From assembly GCA_026416815.1 (NCBI GenBank), contig JAOAEJ010000089.1, forward strand, positions 1-62,129: 62,129 nt of DNA, given 5' to 3'. The DNA comes from Clostridia bacterium (GTDB taxonomy: Bacteria > Bacillota > Clostridia > Acetivibrionales > DSM-2933). A program made the position numbers and the translations under genes. Positions 18,568 through 29,230 of the stretch are shown here, in pieces (the first letter of the stretch is position 1; every line of letters starts with the position of its first letter). A model generated the notes under the pieces. That model was given only the letters and a program-made list of their open reading frames with translations, was not told the origin of the DNA and did not search any database.

Positions 18568-19433
18568 GCTTTTGCCTCCCAACGGCCATATATACCACAC
18601 GGCAGGATTAATTTTGATGAAGTAGACGGGATCCCAACCTCTCCGCTGGAGATTTCCCCACCGTATCTCTGTGCTACCGTCATTTTAAGTATATTTCCTA
18701 CTACTGTAGGTGAAAAACCGGTTGTATATGAATTTATTAGAAAAAATAAAGGTTCAGGTGATAATATTTCCATACACTCTTGCACAAAACCAAATAACTC
18801 ATCCTCTATTTTCCACACTTCACCCTTAGGTCCCCTACCATAGGATGGAGGGTCCATAATGATGGCATCATATTGACGTTCCCTACGTTTTTCCCTCTGT
18901 ACAAACTTAATAACATCATCTACAATGTACCTGACCGGGCGGTCAGCCAAACCCGATAAGGCTATATTCTCCTTAGCCCAAGCTACCATACCCTTTGCAG
19001 CGTCCACGTGGCACACTTCAGCACCGGCATAAGCAGAAGCTACAGTAGCTCCTCCGGTATATGCAAAAAGGTTTAATACCCTTATGGGACGTTTCGCAGA
19101 ACGTATCTTTTCAATAATCCATTTCCAATTTACTGCCTGTTCGGGAAACAGCCCAGTATGCTTAAACCCCGTAGGCGTAATATAAAATGAAAGTTTATCA
19201 TAGGATATGGTCCATTTCTCAGGCAGCTTGCGCTTGAAATCCCAGCCTCCCCCACCGCTTTGGCTCCTGTGATAATAAGCATCGGCCTTTTTCCAAGCAC
19301 CGCTTTCATCCTTTAAAGGCCAAATAATTTGTGGATCAGGCCTCCTTAATATAAAATCTCCCCAACGCTCAAGCTTTTCCCCATTTCCTGTATCTATAAG
19401 CTCATAGTCCTTCCAATCATCTGCAAGCAGCAT
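18564..19433 (-). CDS. Class I SAM-dependent RNA methyltransferase (RlmI/RlmK-like)
   Basis: 289 aa from the ATG at 19433 (GGAGG eleven bases upstream). The SAM-binding motif I is NLFAYTGGATVASA, the acidic motif II VCHVDAAKG, and the catalytic-type motif IV MDPPSYGRGP. These match the RlmI-like group of rRNA cytosine-C5 or guanine methyltransferases, but the N-terminal PUA domain of E. coli RlmI is absent. It is the first gene of a unit with the pseudouridine synthase. Confidence 0.85.
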   Translation of the reverse strand: MLLADDWKDYELIDTGNGEKLERWGDFILRRPDPQIIWPLKDESGAWKKADAYYHRSQSGGGGWDFKRKLPEKWTISYDKLSFYITPTGFKHTGLFPEQAVNWKWIIEKIRSAKRPIRVLNLFAYTGGATVASAYAGAEVCHVDAAKGMVAWAKENIALSGLADRPVRYIVDDVIKFVQREKRRERQYDAIIMDPPSYGRGPKGEVWKIEDELFGFVQECMEILSPEPLFFLINSYTTGFSPTVVGNILKMTVAQRYGGEISSGEVGIPSTSSKLILPCGIYGRWEAKA

Positions 19434-19870
19434 TATATACCAAACCTCCAATATTTTATTTACACTTCAAATCACAGTAAACATTTACTAGATAAAATGA
19501 CAACGTAGTACTAAACCACTTTCACCTAAACTCCATACAATATCCGACAATATAATTTCTGTCAGCAAGCCAAATCTTGCATATATCAGTCTTCGTTTGT
19601 AATCTAAGCTTAATCTTCCCAATAATTATCTGCTATATTATATCATAACGGGTAATTTTTAAAAGGTACATTTATGCATTAAAGGTACTTTACTATACAT
19701 TTCAGGCTATTATACAAGGCTTTATCAACAAAATTGGAAGGTATGCACAAATATAAACCACATTTATACTTAATAGACATTTTTTCCATTAGCACTTCCA
19801 AAAGGTGAAAAAATGTTGTATAATTTTCAATAGCAAAATTAATATTGCTTTACGTTTGGGGTGTTGAACA
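19434..19870. other. Divergent intergenic region
   Basis: 437 AT-rich bases between the divergently transcribed methyltransferase and LytTR regulator genes. It must hold both promoters, but I cannot pick convincing -35/-10 pairs. No gene, repeat or RNA is recognised. Confidence 0.4.
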
Positions 19871-20590
19871 TTGTTTGTTGCAGTATGTGAGGATAGCACA
19901 CTAGAAAGAGTAAGAATTGTAGATATACTTAATAGTATTGATTGTATTAAGCATGTAGTAAACTTTGACGAACCCACCAAGCTTTTAAATTACTTCAAGA
20001 GTAATAGGGTTGACCTTGTAATCCTTGATATCAATCTACCTACTATGAACGGTATTGAGGCCGCAAGAGCTATAAGGCGCATAGATCCCGAAGTCTTTAT
20101 TGTATTCGTTACAGGGTATGATAACTTCTGTCTTAAAGCCTTTTCATTGTATGCTACCGATTATATACTCAAACCCTTTAATCCCGACAGGCTTGAAAGA
20201 ACTATAAGAAGAGTATATAAAAGCCTTGATAAGCAAGATAACCGTATTGTAGAAATAAAAACCCAGAATGTAATTTATCGTGTCAAACAGTCGGAAATAA
20301 TACTGATAGAAAAGGTATTAAATCGCTGCAATGTTTACACAGAACAATTTACTTTTGACGTGATAACTCCTCTTAAGTATTTTGAGGATATCTTGGATAA
20401 AGATAAGTTTGTTAGGACTCATGCCGGTTATCTGGTCAATAAAGACAAAATTTCTAAAATTGAAGTTAACGGAAACCTTTCATACACCGTTTACTTCAAT
20501 AACATTGAAAAGACAGCACTGGTTAGCAGAGGTAAAAAGGACAAGCTTATAGAACATAAGCATACTGAAAAGGTTGTTGCAGGTGATTAA
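19871..20590 (+). CDS. LytTR-family response regulator
   Basis: 239 aa, start TTG at 19871 after GGGGTG. The receiver domain (1-120) has the acidic pocket (VCEDS), the acceptor Asp in LVILDINLPTMNG and the conserved Lys in YILKPFNPDR. A LytTR DNA-binding domain follows (about 130-230; YRVKQSEIILIEK, RTHAGYLVNKDKI). This class usually regulates cell-surface, autolysin, toxin or quorum genes. No kinase gene is next to it, so it is an orphan in this window. It has its own terminator. Confidence 0.9.
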   Translation: MFVAVCEDSTLERVRIVDILNSIDCIKHVVNFDEPTKLLNYFKSNRVDLVILDINLPTMNGIEAARAIRRIDPEVFIVFVTGYDNFCLKAFSLYATDYILKPFNPDRLERTIRRVYKSLDKQDNRIVEIKTQNVIYRVKQSEIILIEKVLNRCNVYTEQFTFDVITPLKYFEDILDKDKFVRTHAGYLVNKDKISKIEVNGNLSYTVYFNNIEKTALVSRGKKDKLIEHKHTEKVVAGD

Positions 20591-20719
20591 AATCCGATAA
20601 GGTTGATTACTTTTATTTCTGAACCATTGTGTCGTAGGGTTAATTGTTAAAGATGGAACAATTGAACTATTTACCAGAAATAATTCCGTAAATAAGTTTT
20701 TAATTGTAAACAATCATAG

Positions 20720-20770
20720 AACCCCCGGATATCGTTATTATAGTAACTAATACGAAAGTCCGGGGGTTTT
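20720..20770 (+). terminator. Terminator of the LytTR gene
   Basis: AACCCCCGGA pairs with TCCGGGGGTT, followed by TTAGG. It lies 130 bases after the stop. Confidence 0.75.
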
Positions 20771-20870
20771 AGGCCTATATTATATACCCCACCGTTTTAT
20801 CCAATTATTGTCTTTTGGCCAAATATCCACCTTTTATATCTATCACTAATTATGCTTTTCTAAATAAACA

Positions 20871-20905
20871 AACAACGTCGGTGTATGAATACACCGACGT
20901 TGTTT
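20871..20905 (-). terminator. Terminator of secG
   Basis: AACAACGTCGGTGTAT and its exact complement form a 16-bp stem with a two-base loop and T-rich tails on both sides. It is also able to act on the plus strand. Confidence 0.85.
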
Positions 20906-20925
20906 TTATAAGTAAGTAAACTTTA

Positions 20926-21171
20926 TTATTTCGTTATTAAGATGTATAGTACTACTGAAGTTACAAGGAAAAGCATAGCCACAACAGCAGTATATTTGCT
21001 TAACATTGCGTCTATAGTTCTTCCTTTATTCTTACCAAAGAATGTTTCTGCTCCACCTGCTATAGAGCCTGACAGACCTGCTTGCTTACCTGACTGTAAT
21101 AATACTACTGCAATTATAGCGAGACAGATTATAATATGCAGACCATTTACTATAAACTTAGCTATAGTCAA
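20926..21171 (-). CDS. secG: Preprotein translocase subunit SecG
   Basis: Small auxiliary subunit of the SecYEG channel. 81 aa with two transmembrane helices separated by the family loop GLSGSIAGGAETFFGKNKGR. The frame opens with a GTG at 21180, but GGAGG lies directly against it; the TTG at 21171 is nine bases from GGAGG and is preferred. Own promoter (21204-21232) and terminator. Confidence 0.93.
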   Translation of the reverse strand: MTIAKFIVNGLHIIICLAIIAVVLLQSGKQAGLSGSIAGGAETFFGKNKGRTIDAMLSKYTAVVAMLFLVTSVVLYILITK

Positions 21172-21203
21172 GGAAAACACCTCCTAAAAAATTGACAAGT
21201 TAT

Positions 21204-21232
21204 ATTGTAGCACATGTATAAATAAAAAACAA
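21204..21232 (-). promoter_or_regulatory. Promoter of secG
   Basis: On the minus strand TTGTTT (21232-21227), a 17-base spacer, and TACAAT (21209-21204). The -35 lies inside the 3' arm of the eno terminator. Confidence 0.65.
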
Positions 21233-21251
21233 GCCATATATGGCTTGTTTT
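21226..21251 (-). terminator. Terminator of eno
   Basis: A 26-base perfect palindrome (AAAACAAGCCATA and its complement) followed on the minus strand by TTATTTAT. Confidence 0.85.
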
Positions 21252-21256
21252 CTAAC

Positions 21257-22905
<1,649 letters not shown>

Positions 22906-23448
22906 ATGCAAAGAATAGTAGGCACTAATGCACCGGACTTCAGGATGGATGCCATAAAGGGCGACGGTGAGACATTTACTACCGTAAGCTTATCAGACTA
23001 TAAAGGAAAGTGGCTTGTTTTATTCTACTACCCTCTTGACTTTACCTTTGTATGTCCTACCGAAATTACAGGTATCAGTAATAGAATGCCGGAATTTCAA
23101 AAATTGAATGCAGAAATTTTAGGCGTGAGTATAGATAGCAAATTTTCTCACAAAGCATGGATTAATACTCCTCAAGATAAAGGCGGTCTAGGCAAGCTAA
23201 ATTATGCTCTTGCTTCCGACATAAACAAAGAAGTGTCTCGAAGCTATGGAGTACTTATTGAGGAGGACGGAATTGCTTTAAGAGGATTATTTATCATAGA
23301 CCCCGAAGGCAAGGTAAGGTATTCGGTTGTCCATGATTTGAATGTAGGAAGAAGTGTTGATGAAACATTAAGGGTTTTGCAGGCTTTACAATCCGGTGGC
23401 TTATGCCCTATAGATTGGAAACCGGGAGAAGCCCCTCTAACAGTTTAA
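22906..23448 (+). CDS. 2-Cys peroxiredoxin (AhpC/TSA family)
   Basis: Reduces hydrogen peroxide and organic peroxides using thiols; important in an anaerobe exposed to oxygen. 180 aa from the ATG at 22906, with TTAGGAGG upstream; the longer frame has no ribosome site. The peroxidatic Cys is in [11 protein letters not shown] and the resolving Cys is near the C-terminus in [14 protein letters not shown]. The catalytic Arg is in the [13 protein letters not shown] region. Monocistronic with its own terminator; no ahpF or rubredoxin gene is adjacent, so the reductant is unknown. Confidence 0.93.
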   Translation: MQRIVGTNAPDFRMDAIKGDGETFTTVSLSDYKGKWLVLFYYPLDFTFVCPTEITGISNRMPEFQKLNAEILGVSIDSKFSHKAWINTPQDKGGLGKLNYALASDINKEVSRSYGVLIEEDGIALRGLFIIDPEGKVRYSVVHDLNVGRSVDETLRVLQALQSGGLCPIDWKPGEAPLTV

Positions 23449-23459
23449 TAATTGATTTT

Positions 23460-23498
23460 AATCAGCAGGCCATATTTATAGAACCTGCTGATTTTTCT
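23460..23498 (+). terminator. Terminator of the peroxiredoxin gene
   Basis: AATCAGCAGG pairs with CCTGCTGATT, followed by TTTCTTTTTG. Confidence 0.85.
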
Positions 23499-23534
23499 TT
23501 TTGTTCCTTATTCCACTCTAACTCACCTTTATAG

Positions 23535-23641
23535 CTAGTGCTTTTTAACATTACAAATCGCTATTGATTCTAATGTTAAAAATGCACTTCCTTGATTGTT
23601 GTGCCTTGCTACTAGCAACGAATTCTGTTATAAGGCACTAG
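23535..23641 (+). repeat. 107-bp dispersed two-hairpin repeat, copy A
   Basis: Bounded by CTAGTGC and GCACTAG, a 7-bp terminal inverted repeat. Inside are two hairpins: one with AACATTA/TAATGTT arms extended by A/T runs, and one with GTGCCTT/AAGGCAC arms. Near-identical to 38257-38363 and related to 44584-44690. It lies between the peroxiredoxin terminator and the kinase genes. No coding capacity. Confidence 0.9.
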
Positions 23642-23703
23642 TTTAGTTGTTGAATAGTCAGATAAAATGAGGTAAAATTTAAGTAACTGGAAAGGTGGGG
23701 GCA

Positions 23704-25629
23704 ATGGAGCTAAATACACATTTTATAGACAAAAATAGCAAAAAAAACACAAGAAATAGATTTCATTTTAAGCTGCGTTCAAAGTTTATTTTGTCTTTTT
23801 TTCTTATTGTTCTTATTCCTTTTGGTATTTTTGGATTTTATACCTACTTAAAATCTGAGGCTGTATTCGAAAAGCAGACCTCTTCGCTTGCCCTTCAGAG
23901 AATAACCCAGCTGAGTGTCAGAGTGGACCAACAACTCCGTGATATGGAGTCACTCATAGGTCAGATAACTTCAAACAATAGTATAATATCCTTATATGCC
24001 GAATTGCCCAAATATTCGTTTAAAAACGGCAGCTCCCCGTCCTATGAAAAGCTCCTATTTTACACCGAAGCTTTAGGAGGCATTATTATTCCTAAGCAGC
24101 AATATTTCAGAGGCATTTATTATATTGATAAAAGCACTATTTATAATGTAGATACAATCCATCTAATTACTACGCCCTATTATGAGTTTACCTACGGAAA
24201 TGAAACTGCAAGCCCATTGATAAGTGGCTTAGACAGTAGAATCCTTATGCAAAACTGGTATAAAGAAACCCAGAAAAGCCCTGACCAGACCAATATCGTA
24301 GGAACCAACTACCGGTATTATGACAACTATACAAGCCAATGTGTAGTTACAGTCTCAAAGGTTGCAAAAGACATCAAAACGAAAGAATATTCCGGTGTTT
24401 TGTTTCTTGACTTCGATTACGGTATACTGTCAAGCTTGATTGAAGGACAAAATAATATTAGTTACCCAAACTCGGATTTATACATAGTAAATAAGAACAA
24501 TAGTATAATGTACAGCCAAAGCAGGGCTCTTATTGAATCCCCTCTGGATTATGATTTTGTAAGGAATTTGGGTGGGCTGGATTCGGGCTACCAAAATGTA
24601 AATAAAGATGGTAAAGAAATGCGTATGGTATATTATACCTCCCCTTATTCTCTATGGAAGGTAATTTGCTTTATTCCTGTTGATGAGTTTTCAAAGGACG
24701 CTTTCTCCATCAAAATATTTATGACCATCCTCACTTTAATCTGCTTGGTTATAGTTTTAACTTTTTCCTTTGTAGCATCATCAAAACTTCTCAGACCTAT
24801 TAATAAGCTGGTTGAAGCAATGGCAGAAGTTGAAAAAGGCAATTTTTCTACACGGATTAACGTAAAAAGCCACGATGAAATCAAATATATAGCAGATAGC
24901 TTTAATAGTATGACCTCTAATATCGAAAACCTTATTAACAAAGCTTATACCGCTCAACTAAAACAAAAGGAAGCGGAGCTTTCTGCTCTCCAGAGGCAGA
25001 TTAATCCCCACTTTTTATATAATACTCTGGAATCGATACGCGGTGTATCCCTTTTCTATGGACTTCACAATATAGCTTCCATGTCTAAAAGTCTCTCGAT
25101 GCTTTTCAGATACAGTATAAGTGATACCCTATCCGTTACTATAAGGGATGAAATAAAGCACCTGGATAACTATATACAAATTCAAAACTTCCGTCATGAT
25201 GATAAATTTGAAGTATGCTACAACATTCCTAATGATTTGTATGACTATAAGATACTTAAATTTACTCTGCAGCCATTGGTTGAAAATTCTATCAAACATG
25301 GCCTGGAAGTAAAAATGGGTAAAGGAAAGATTCAGATTGATATTTCCAAGGTCGATAATTCCCTTGAAATAATAATTAGAGATGATGGTATTGGGATGTC
25401 CACAGAACGTGTCTGCGAGCTTAATAAAAAGTTAGCTGAGGATGTAGCGCTTATTAGCGGCAACAGCGAAGCAACTACCGAAGCAGGTACAGGAATAGGA
25501 GTAATAAATGTTAATGCAAGAATAAAGCTTTATTTTGGCTCACAATACGGGTTGAAATATATAACATGTGAAAGCGGGGCTTGCGTTACTATAGACCTCC
25601 CAGCCGTTAAGTACGAAGAATTGACCTGA
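23704..25629 (+). CDS. YesM-type sensor histidine kinase (first of tandem pair)
   Basis: Membrane sensor kinase of the His_kinase (LytS/YesM) class. 641 aa from the ATG at 23704, with AAAGGTGGGG upstream. One N-terminal helix (LRSKFILSFFLIVLIPFGIF) precedes an extracellular Cache-like domain (about 50-300), then a second helix, HAMP (SSKLLRPINKLVEAMAEVEK), the phospho-acceptor His in INPHFLYNTLESIRG and an HATPase domain with GTGIGVINV. Such kinases usually sense sugars or oligosaccharides through transporters. A paralogue and an AraC-type regulator follow in one operon; no ABC sugar transporter is next to them. Confidence 0.92.
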   Translation: MELNTHFIDKNSKKNTRNRFHFKLRSKFILSFFLIVLIPFGIFGFYTYLKSEAVFEKQTSSLALQRITQLSVRVDQQLRDMESLIGQITSNNSIISLYAELPKYSFKNGSSPSYEKLLFYTEALGGIIIPKQQYFRGIYYIDKSTIYNVDTIHLITTPYYEFTYGNETASPLISGLDSRILMQNWYKETQKSPDQTNIVGTNYRYYDNYTSQCVVTVSKVAKDIKTKEYSGVLFLDFDYGILSSLIEGQNNISYPNSDLYIVNKNNSIMYSQSRALIESPLDYDFVRNLGGLDSGYQNVNKDGKEMRMVYYTSPYSLWKVICFIPVDEFSKDAFSIKIFMTILTLICLVIVLTFSFVASSKLLRPINKLVEAMAEVEKGNFSTRINVKSHDEIKYIADSFNSMTSNIENLINKAYTAQLKQKEAELSALQRQINPHFLYNTLESIRGVSLFYGLHNIASMSKSLSMLFRYSISDTLSVTIRDEIKHLDNYIQIQNFRHDDKFEVCYNIPNDLYDYKILKFTLQPLVENSIKHGLEVKMGKGKIQIDISKVDNSLEIIIRDDGIGMSTERVCELNKKLAEDVALISGNSEATTEAGTGIGVINVNARIKLYFGSQYGLKYITCESGACVTIDLPAVKYEELT

Positions 25630-25656
25630 GTTGGTATCATTAGAAAGGTGAGATTA

Positions 25657-27573
25657 ATGGGTCCTGTTATACTATTAAATAAAATATTTAAGTTTCTGCA
25701 TGTTTCAAAAAAATTACATCTAAATTTGCGTTCGAAGTTTATGCTATCTTTCTTTTTTATAGTGCTTCTACCGTTTATAGCCTTCGGAATATATGCATAT
25801 TTAAAATCAGAGGCCGTTCTTGAAAAACACGCAGCCTCCCTTGCTCTGCAAAATACTACACAGTTGAGTATTAGGATAGACCAGCAGCTATATGATATGG
25901 AATCAATCCTTAAACAAATAACCTCAAATAAGGAGCTTGTTGATTGTATAATTGATTTACCTAAATACGGTACGGAAAACGGACCGCTTGCTACTTATGA
26001 AAAACTATACTTTTATGGAGATACTTTAGAAAACATACTTACTCTGAAGCACGATAACTTGAGCGGTATTTATTACATATACAAAGATCGTATTTATGAC
26101 ATTTACGTGCAGGACCGCCCTTATACCCCCAGTTTAACAGCTTACAATAAAAATGTCCTAAACCCCATAGGAATGAAGCTGGACTTCAAAATTTTATATG
26201 AAAATTGGTATAGTGCAACGCTTAAAAACTATATAAAAACTAATATTATAGGCACTAATACCAGATTTTACAATGAAGGCGGCAGTAAAAATGTTATCTC
26301 AGCCTCAAAACTGGTAAGAGGCGTTCTTACCAAGAAAAGCTTTGGTGTTTTACTTATTGATTATAACTATAGCGCACTTTTGAACATAGTTGACAAACAT
26401 AGCTACTTTAACCCTCCTAGTTATGATTTATATGTAGTAGATAGTAATAATTCAATTATGTATAGTAAAAACAAAAAATTACTAAATACTAAACTTGATT
26501 ATGATTTTGTCAAAGATTTACCCCCATCAGAATCGGGTGATTTTACTGTCATTAGGAACGGTAAGAAAATGCATATGATTTACTATACTTCCCCTTATTC
26601 ATCATGGAAGACCATATGCTTTATTCCCCCACAGGAGTTCTTAAAAGATATATTTGTTATTAAAGCTTACGTAATTGTTTTAACTCTAATTTGTTTATTG
26701 GCAGTTTTGATTTTCTCGTTTGTAGCTTCGTCAATCTTACTTAAACCTATAAACAAGCTGGTAGGAGCTATGGCTGAGGTAGAGAAAGGAGACCTTTCTA
26801 CCCGTATAGATGTTAAGAGCAATGATGAAACTAAATTTCTGGCGGATAGTTTTAATAATATGACTTCCAATATCGAAAATTTAATAACAAAAGTATATAC
26901 AGCCCAGTTAAAGCAAAAGGAAGCTGAACTTTCTGCCCTCCAGAGGCAAATTAATCCTCACTTTTTATATAATACTCTGGAATCAATACGTGGTGTATCC
27001 CTTTTCTATGGACTTCATAATATAGCTTCCATGTCTAAAAGTCTTTCAATGCTATTTAGATACAGTATTAGCGATACGGTATCGGTTACTGTGAGGGATG
27101 AAATAAAGCACCTTGAAAACTATCTAGCCATTCAGAACTTCCGGCATGAAGATAAGTTCCAGGTAGTATATAATATTGCCGATGAGTTATATGAATACAG
27201 AATCCTCAAATTCACTCTTCAACCTCTTATAGAAAATGCTATTAAGCATGGGCTTGAAGTAAAGATGGGCAAAGGTACAATACAAATTGATGTCTTTATA
27301 GTTGAGAGTACTCTAGTAATTAAAATATCCGATGACGGTATAGGGATGCCTGAACAAAAGGTAGATGAACTCAACAACGTTCTTATAAAAAACGTTACAG
27401 TTCCTACCGGTCATGAAGATGATAACAACGAATCTGGAACAGGAATAGGGGTATTGAATGTTAATGCAAGAATAAAGCTGTATTTTGGATCCTATTATGG
27501 TTTAAAATACCTTAAACCTGACATAGGTACAGCTGTAGAGATAGTTTTACCCGCCATAGAAAAGGAGGAATAG
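25657..27573 (+). CDS. YesM-type sensor histidine kinase (second of tandem pair)
   Basis: Paralogue of the upstream kinase with the same domain order, 638 aa from the ATG at 25657 (AAAGGTGA upstream). The cytoplasmic core around INPHFLYNTLESIRG is almost identical to the first copy over about 70 residues, and also highly similar in DNA (24961-25165 against 26911-27115). The extracellular domains have diverged strongly. This pattern points to duplication with diversification of ligand sensing and possibly gene conversion of the core. It shares the regulator gene that starts four bases after its stop. Confidence 0.92.
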   Translation: MGPVILLNKIFKFLHVSKKLHLNLRSKFMLSFFFIVLLPFIAFGIYAYLKSEAVLEKHAASLALQNTTQLSIRIDQQLYDMESILKQITSNKELVDCIIDLPKYGTENGPLATYEKLYFYGDTLENILTLKHDNLSGIYYIYKDRIYDIYVQDRPYTPSLTAYNKNVLNPIGMKLDFKILYENWYSATLKNYIKTNIIGTNTRFYNEGGSKNVISASKLVRGVLTKKSFGVLLIDYNYSALLNIVDKHSYFNPPSYDLYVVDSNNSIMYSKNKKLLNTKLDYDFVKDLPPSESGDFTVIRNGKKMHMIYYTSPYSSWKTICFIPPQEFLKDIFVIKAYVIVLTLICLLAVLIFSFVASSILLKPINKLVGAMAEVEKGDLSTRIDVKSNDETKFLADSFNNMTSNIENLITKVYTAQLKQKEAELSALQRQINPHFLYNTLESIRGVSLFYGLHNIASMSKSLSMLFRYSISDTVSVTVRDEIKHLENYLAIQNFRHEDKFQVVYNIADELYEYRILKFTLQPLIENAIKHGLEVKMGKGTIQIDVFIVESTLVIKISDDGIGMPEQKVDELNNVLIKNVTVPTGHEDDNNESGTGIGVLNVNARIKLYFGSYYGLKYLKPDIGTAVEIVLPAIEKEE

Positions 27574-27577
27574 GATT

Positions 27578-29191
27578 ATGAAAGTAATTGTAGCGGATGA
27601 TGAGAAATGGGTAAGGGCAACAATAATAGGCACCGTCCCCTTTAACCAGCTGGGCCTTACTCTGGTATGCGAAGCCTCAAATGGCCTTGAGGCTCTAGAG
27701 CTATGCAAGCAGCACCAACCAGATATTCTACTAACCGATATAAATATGCCCGGGCTTACGGGACTTGAACTCATTGAAGAGCTAAAAAAAGTTCTTCCCG
27801 AAATAAAAATTGTTATAATAAGCGGATATAGCGACTTTGAATATGCTAAGAATGCCATTAAATTCGGTGTTTCAGATTATGTCCTAAAGCCTGTGGATGA
27901 AACTGAGATTACCAAGATACTTTCACAAATTAAGGAATCAATATTAAGCCAAAAAAAGCATCTTGAGGAGGAAAACACCCTCAAGACTCAAAATAAACAG
28001 GCGCTATCCATATTATGCGAAAAGTTTCTTAACCAGTTAATCGCTCAAAACTCTTTAACAGCTGATACTATTAAAAATAATCTAAGCAGCTATGGTATGA
28101 GCTTTAGTCACCCGTATTTTACTACTGCAATCTTTTCCATTGACTATACCTCAATACCCGATAAAACAAAAGCTAGTGGAAATTTAAAGCGCTTACTGGT
28201 GTGGATTATGAAACGATATCTCAATGCTGCTACTTTCTCTAAGCTATCAACAGACAACGAATTGGTATCAATTATAAACCATACTCACAGCAGAGGGCAT
28301 GAATCTTTGTCGAAGGCTCTCAAGCTATGTATTGCTTTCTTCCAGAGGAAATATAATAATTCACTTACTATCGGTATTAGTTCAACCGGTCAGCAGTTAA
28401 ACAGGCTCCCTATTTTATATACACAAGCCCATGAAGCACTCTCCTGGGGCTTCTGGTCATGCGGCGAAAGGGTATTTTACTACCAACAGGATAATACCAC
28501 CAGTAACGTAAATATCCAACCTTCAGAGGAGTCTCTGAATTATATTATACCAAACATTAAGCTTTCCAATTGCCAGCCTGCGTACTCATACATAGACGAA
28601 ATATGCAGTGACCTAAGGACCTACAACCATATAAAACCAAGCCTTGCCAAAGAATTTTTCTGGACATTTATACAGTTGATAATCAGCAGGCTTGATATAC
28701 AAATTTCTTTTATTGAATATGAAACCCTGCTAATTAATGAACATCCTTATGAAAGGATCACCAAAATAAGTTCTATAAAAAGTCTAAGTATATATACCAA
28801 GGAAATGATTCAGCACATATGCGACCATTATCATGACAAGCATCTTGAGGATACCAATATTGGCGTTGTTGAAGTCGCTAAGAAAATTATTGAAGAAAAC
28901 TACTATAAGGATATCTCTTTAGAACAAATTGCTAAGTATGTACACCTTAATCCTACATATTTCAGTGAATTATTCAAGAAAGAAACGGGAATAGGCTTTA
29001 TAGAGTACAAGACTTTATTAAGAATTGAAAATGCTAAGAAACTTCTGGCTTCAACCAGTATGAATACTAACGAAATAAGCAACAAAATCGGTTATTCAGA
29101 CCCTAAGTATTTTATTAAGCTCTTCAAAAAGATTACAGGTATGACTTTAGGTGAATACAGGGAAAAAAGTTCCAAAGAAAATAGCAAGTAA
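27578..29191 (+). CDS. YesN-type response regulator with AraC DNA-binding domain
   Basis: 537 aa; ATG with AGGAGG nine bases upstream. The receiver (1-120) has VADDEKW, the acceptor Asp in DILLTDINMPGLTG and the Lys in YVLKPVDETE. A long middle region of unknown fold, typical of YesN proteins, spans 140-420. Two helix-turn-helix motifs of the AraC family form the C-terminus (ISLEQIAKYVHLNPTYFSEL and TNEISNKIGYSDPKYF). The only regulator beside the two kinases, so it may integrate both. Its targets are not adjacent and probably lie elsewhere. Confidence 0.93.
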   Translation: MKVIVADDEKWVRATIIGTVPFNQLGLTLVCEASNGLEALELCKQHQPDILLTDINMPGLTGLELIEELKKVLPEIKIVIISGYSDFEYAKNAIKFGVSDYVLKPVDETEITKILSQIKESILSQKKHLEEENTLKTQNKQALSILCEKFLNQLIAQNSLTADTIKNNLSSYGMSFSHPYFTTAIFSIDYTSIPDKTKASGNLKRLLVWIMKRYLNAATFSKLSTDNELVSIINHTHSRGHESLSKALKLCIAFFQRKYNNSLTIGISSTGQQLNRLPILYTQAHEALSWGFWSCGERVFYYQQDNTTSNVNIQPSEESLNYIIPNIKLSNCQPAYSYIDEICSDLRTYNHIKPSLAKEFFWTFIQLIISRLDIQISFIEYETLLINEHPYERITKISSIKSLSIYTKEMIQHICDHYHDKHLEDTNIGVVEVAKKIIEENYYKDISLEQIAKYVHLNPTYFSELFKKETGIGFIEYKTLLRIENAKKLLASTSMNTNEISNKIGYSDPKYFIKLFKKITGMTLGEYREKSSKENSK

Positions 29192-29193
29192 TA

Positions 29194-29229
29194 AAAATTT
29201 AGGGGCAGCCTGGCTGCCCCTAAATTTTA
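29194..29229. terminator. Bidirectional terminator between yesN-like gene and gpmI
   Basis: Perfect 17-bp palindromic arms (AAAATTTAGGGGCAGCC and complement) with a one-base centre. T-rich on both strands, it serves both convergent genes. Confidence 0.9.
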
Positions 29230-29230
29230 T

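Noticed and set aside
23535..23641. Ordinary intrinsic terminator of the peroxiredoxin gene
   Set aside because: A separate good terminator lies at 23460-23498, and the same 107-bp unit recurs at unrelated loci in both orientations.
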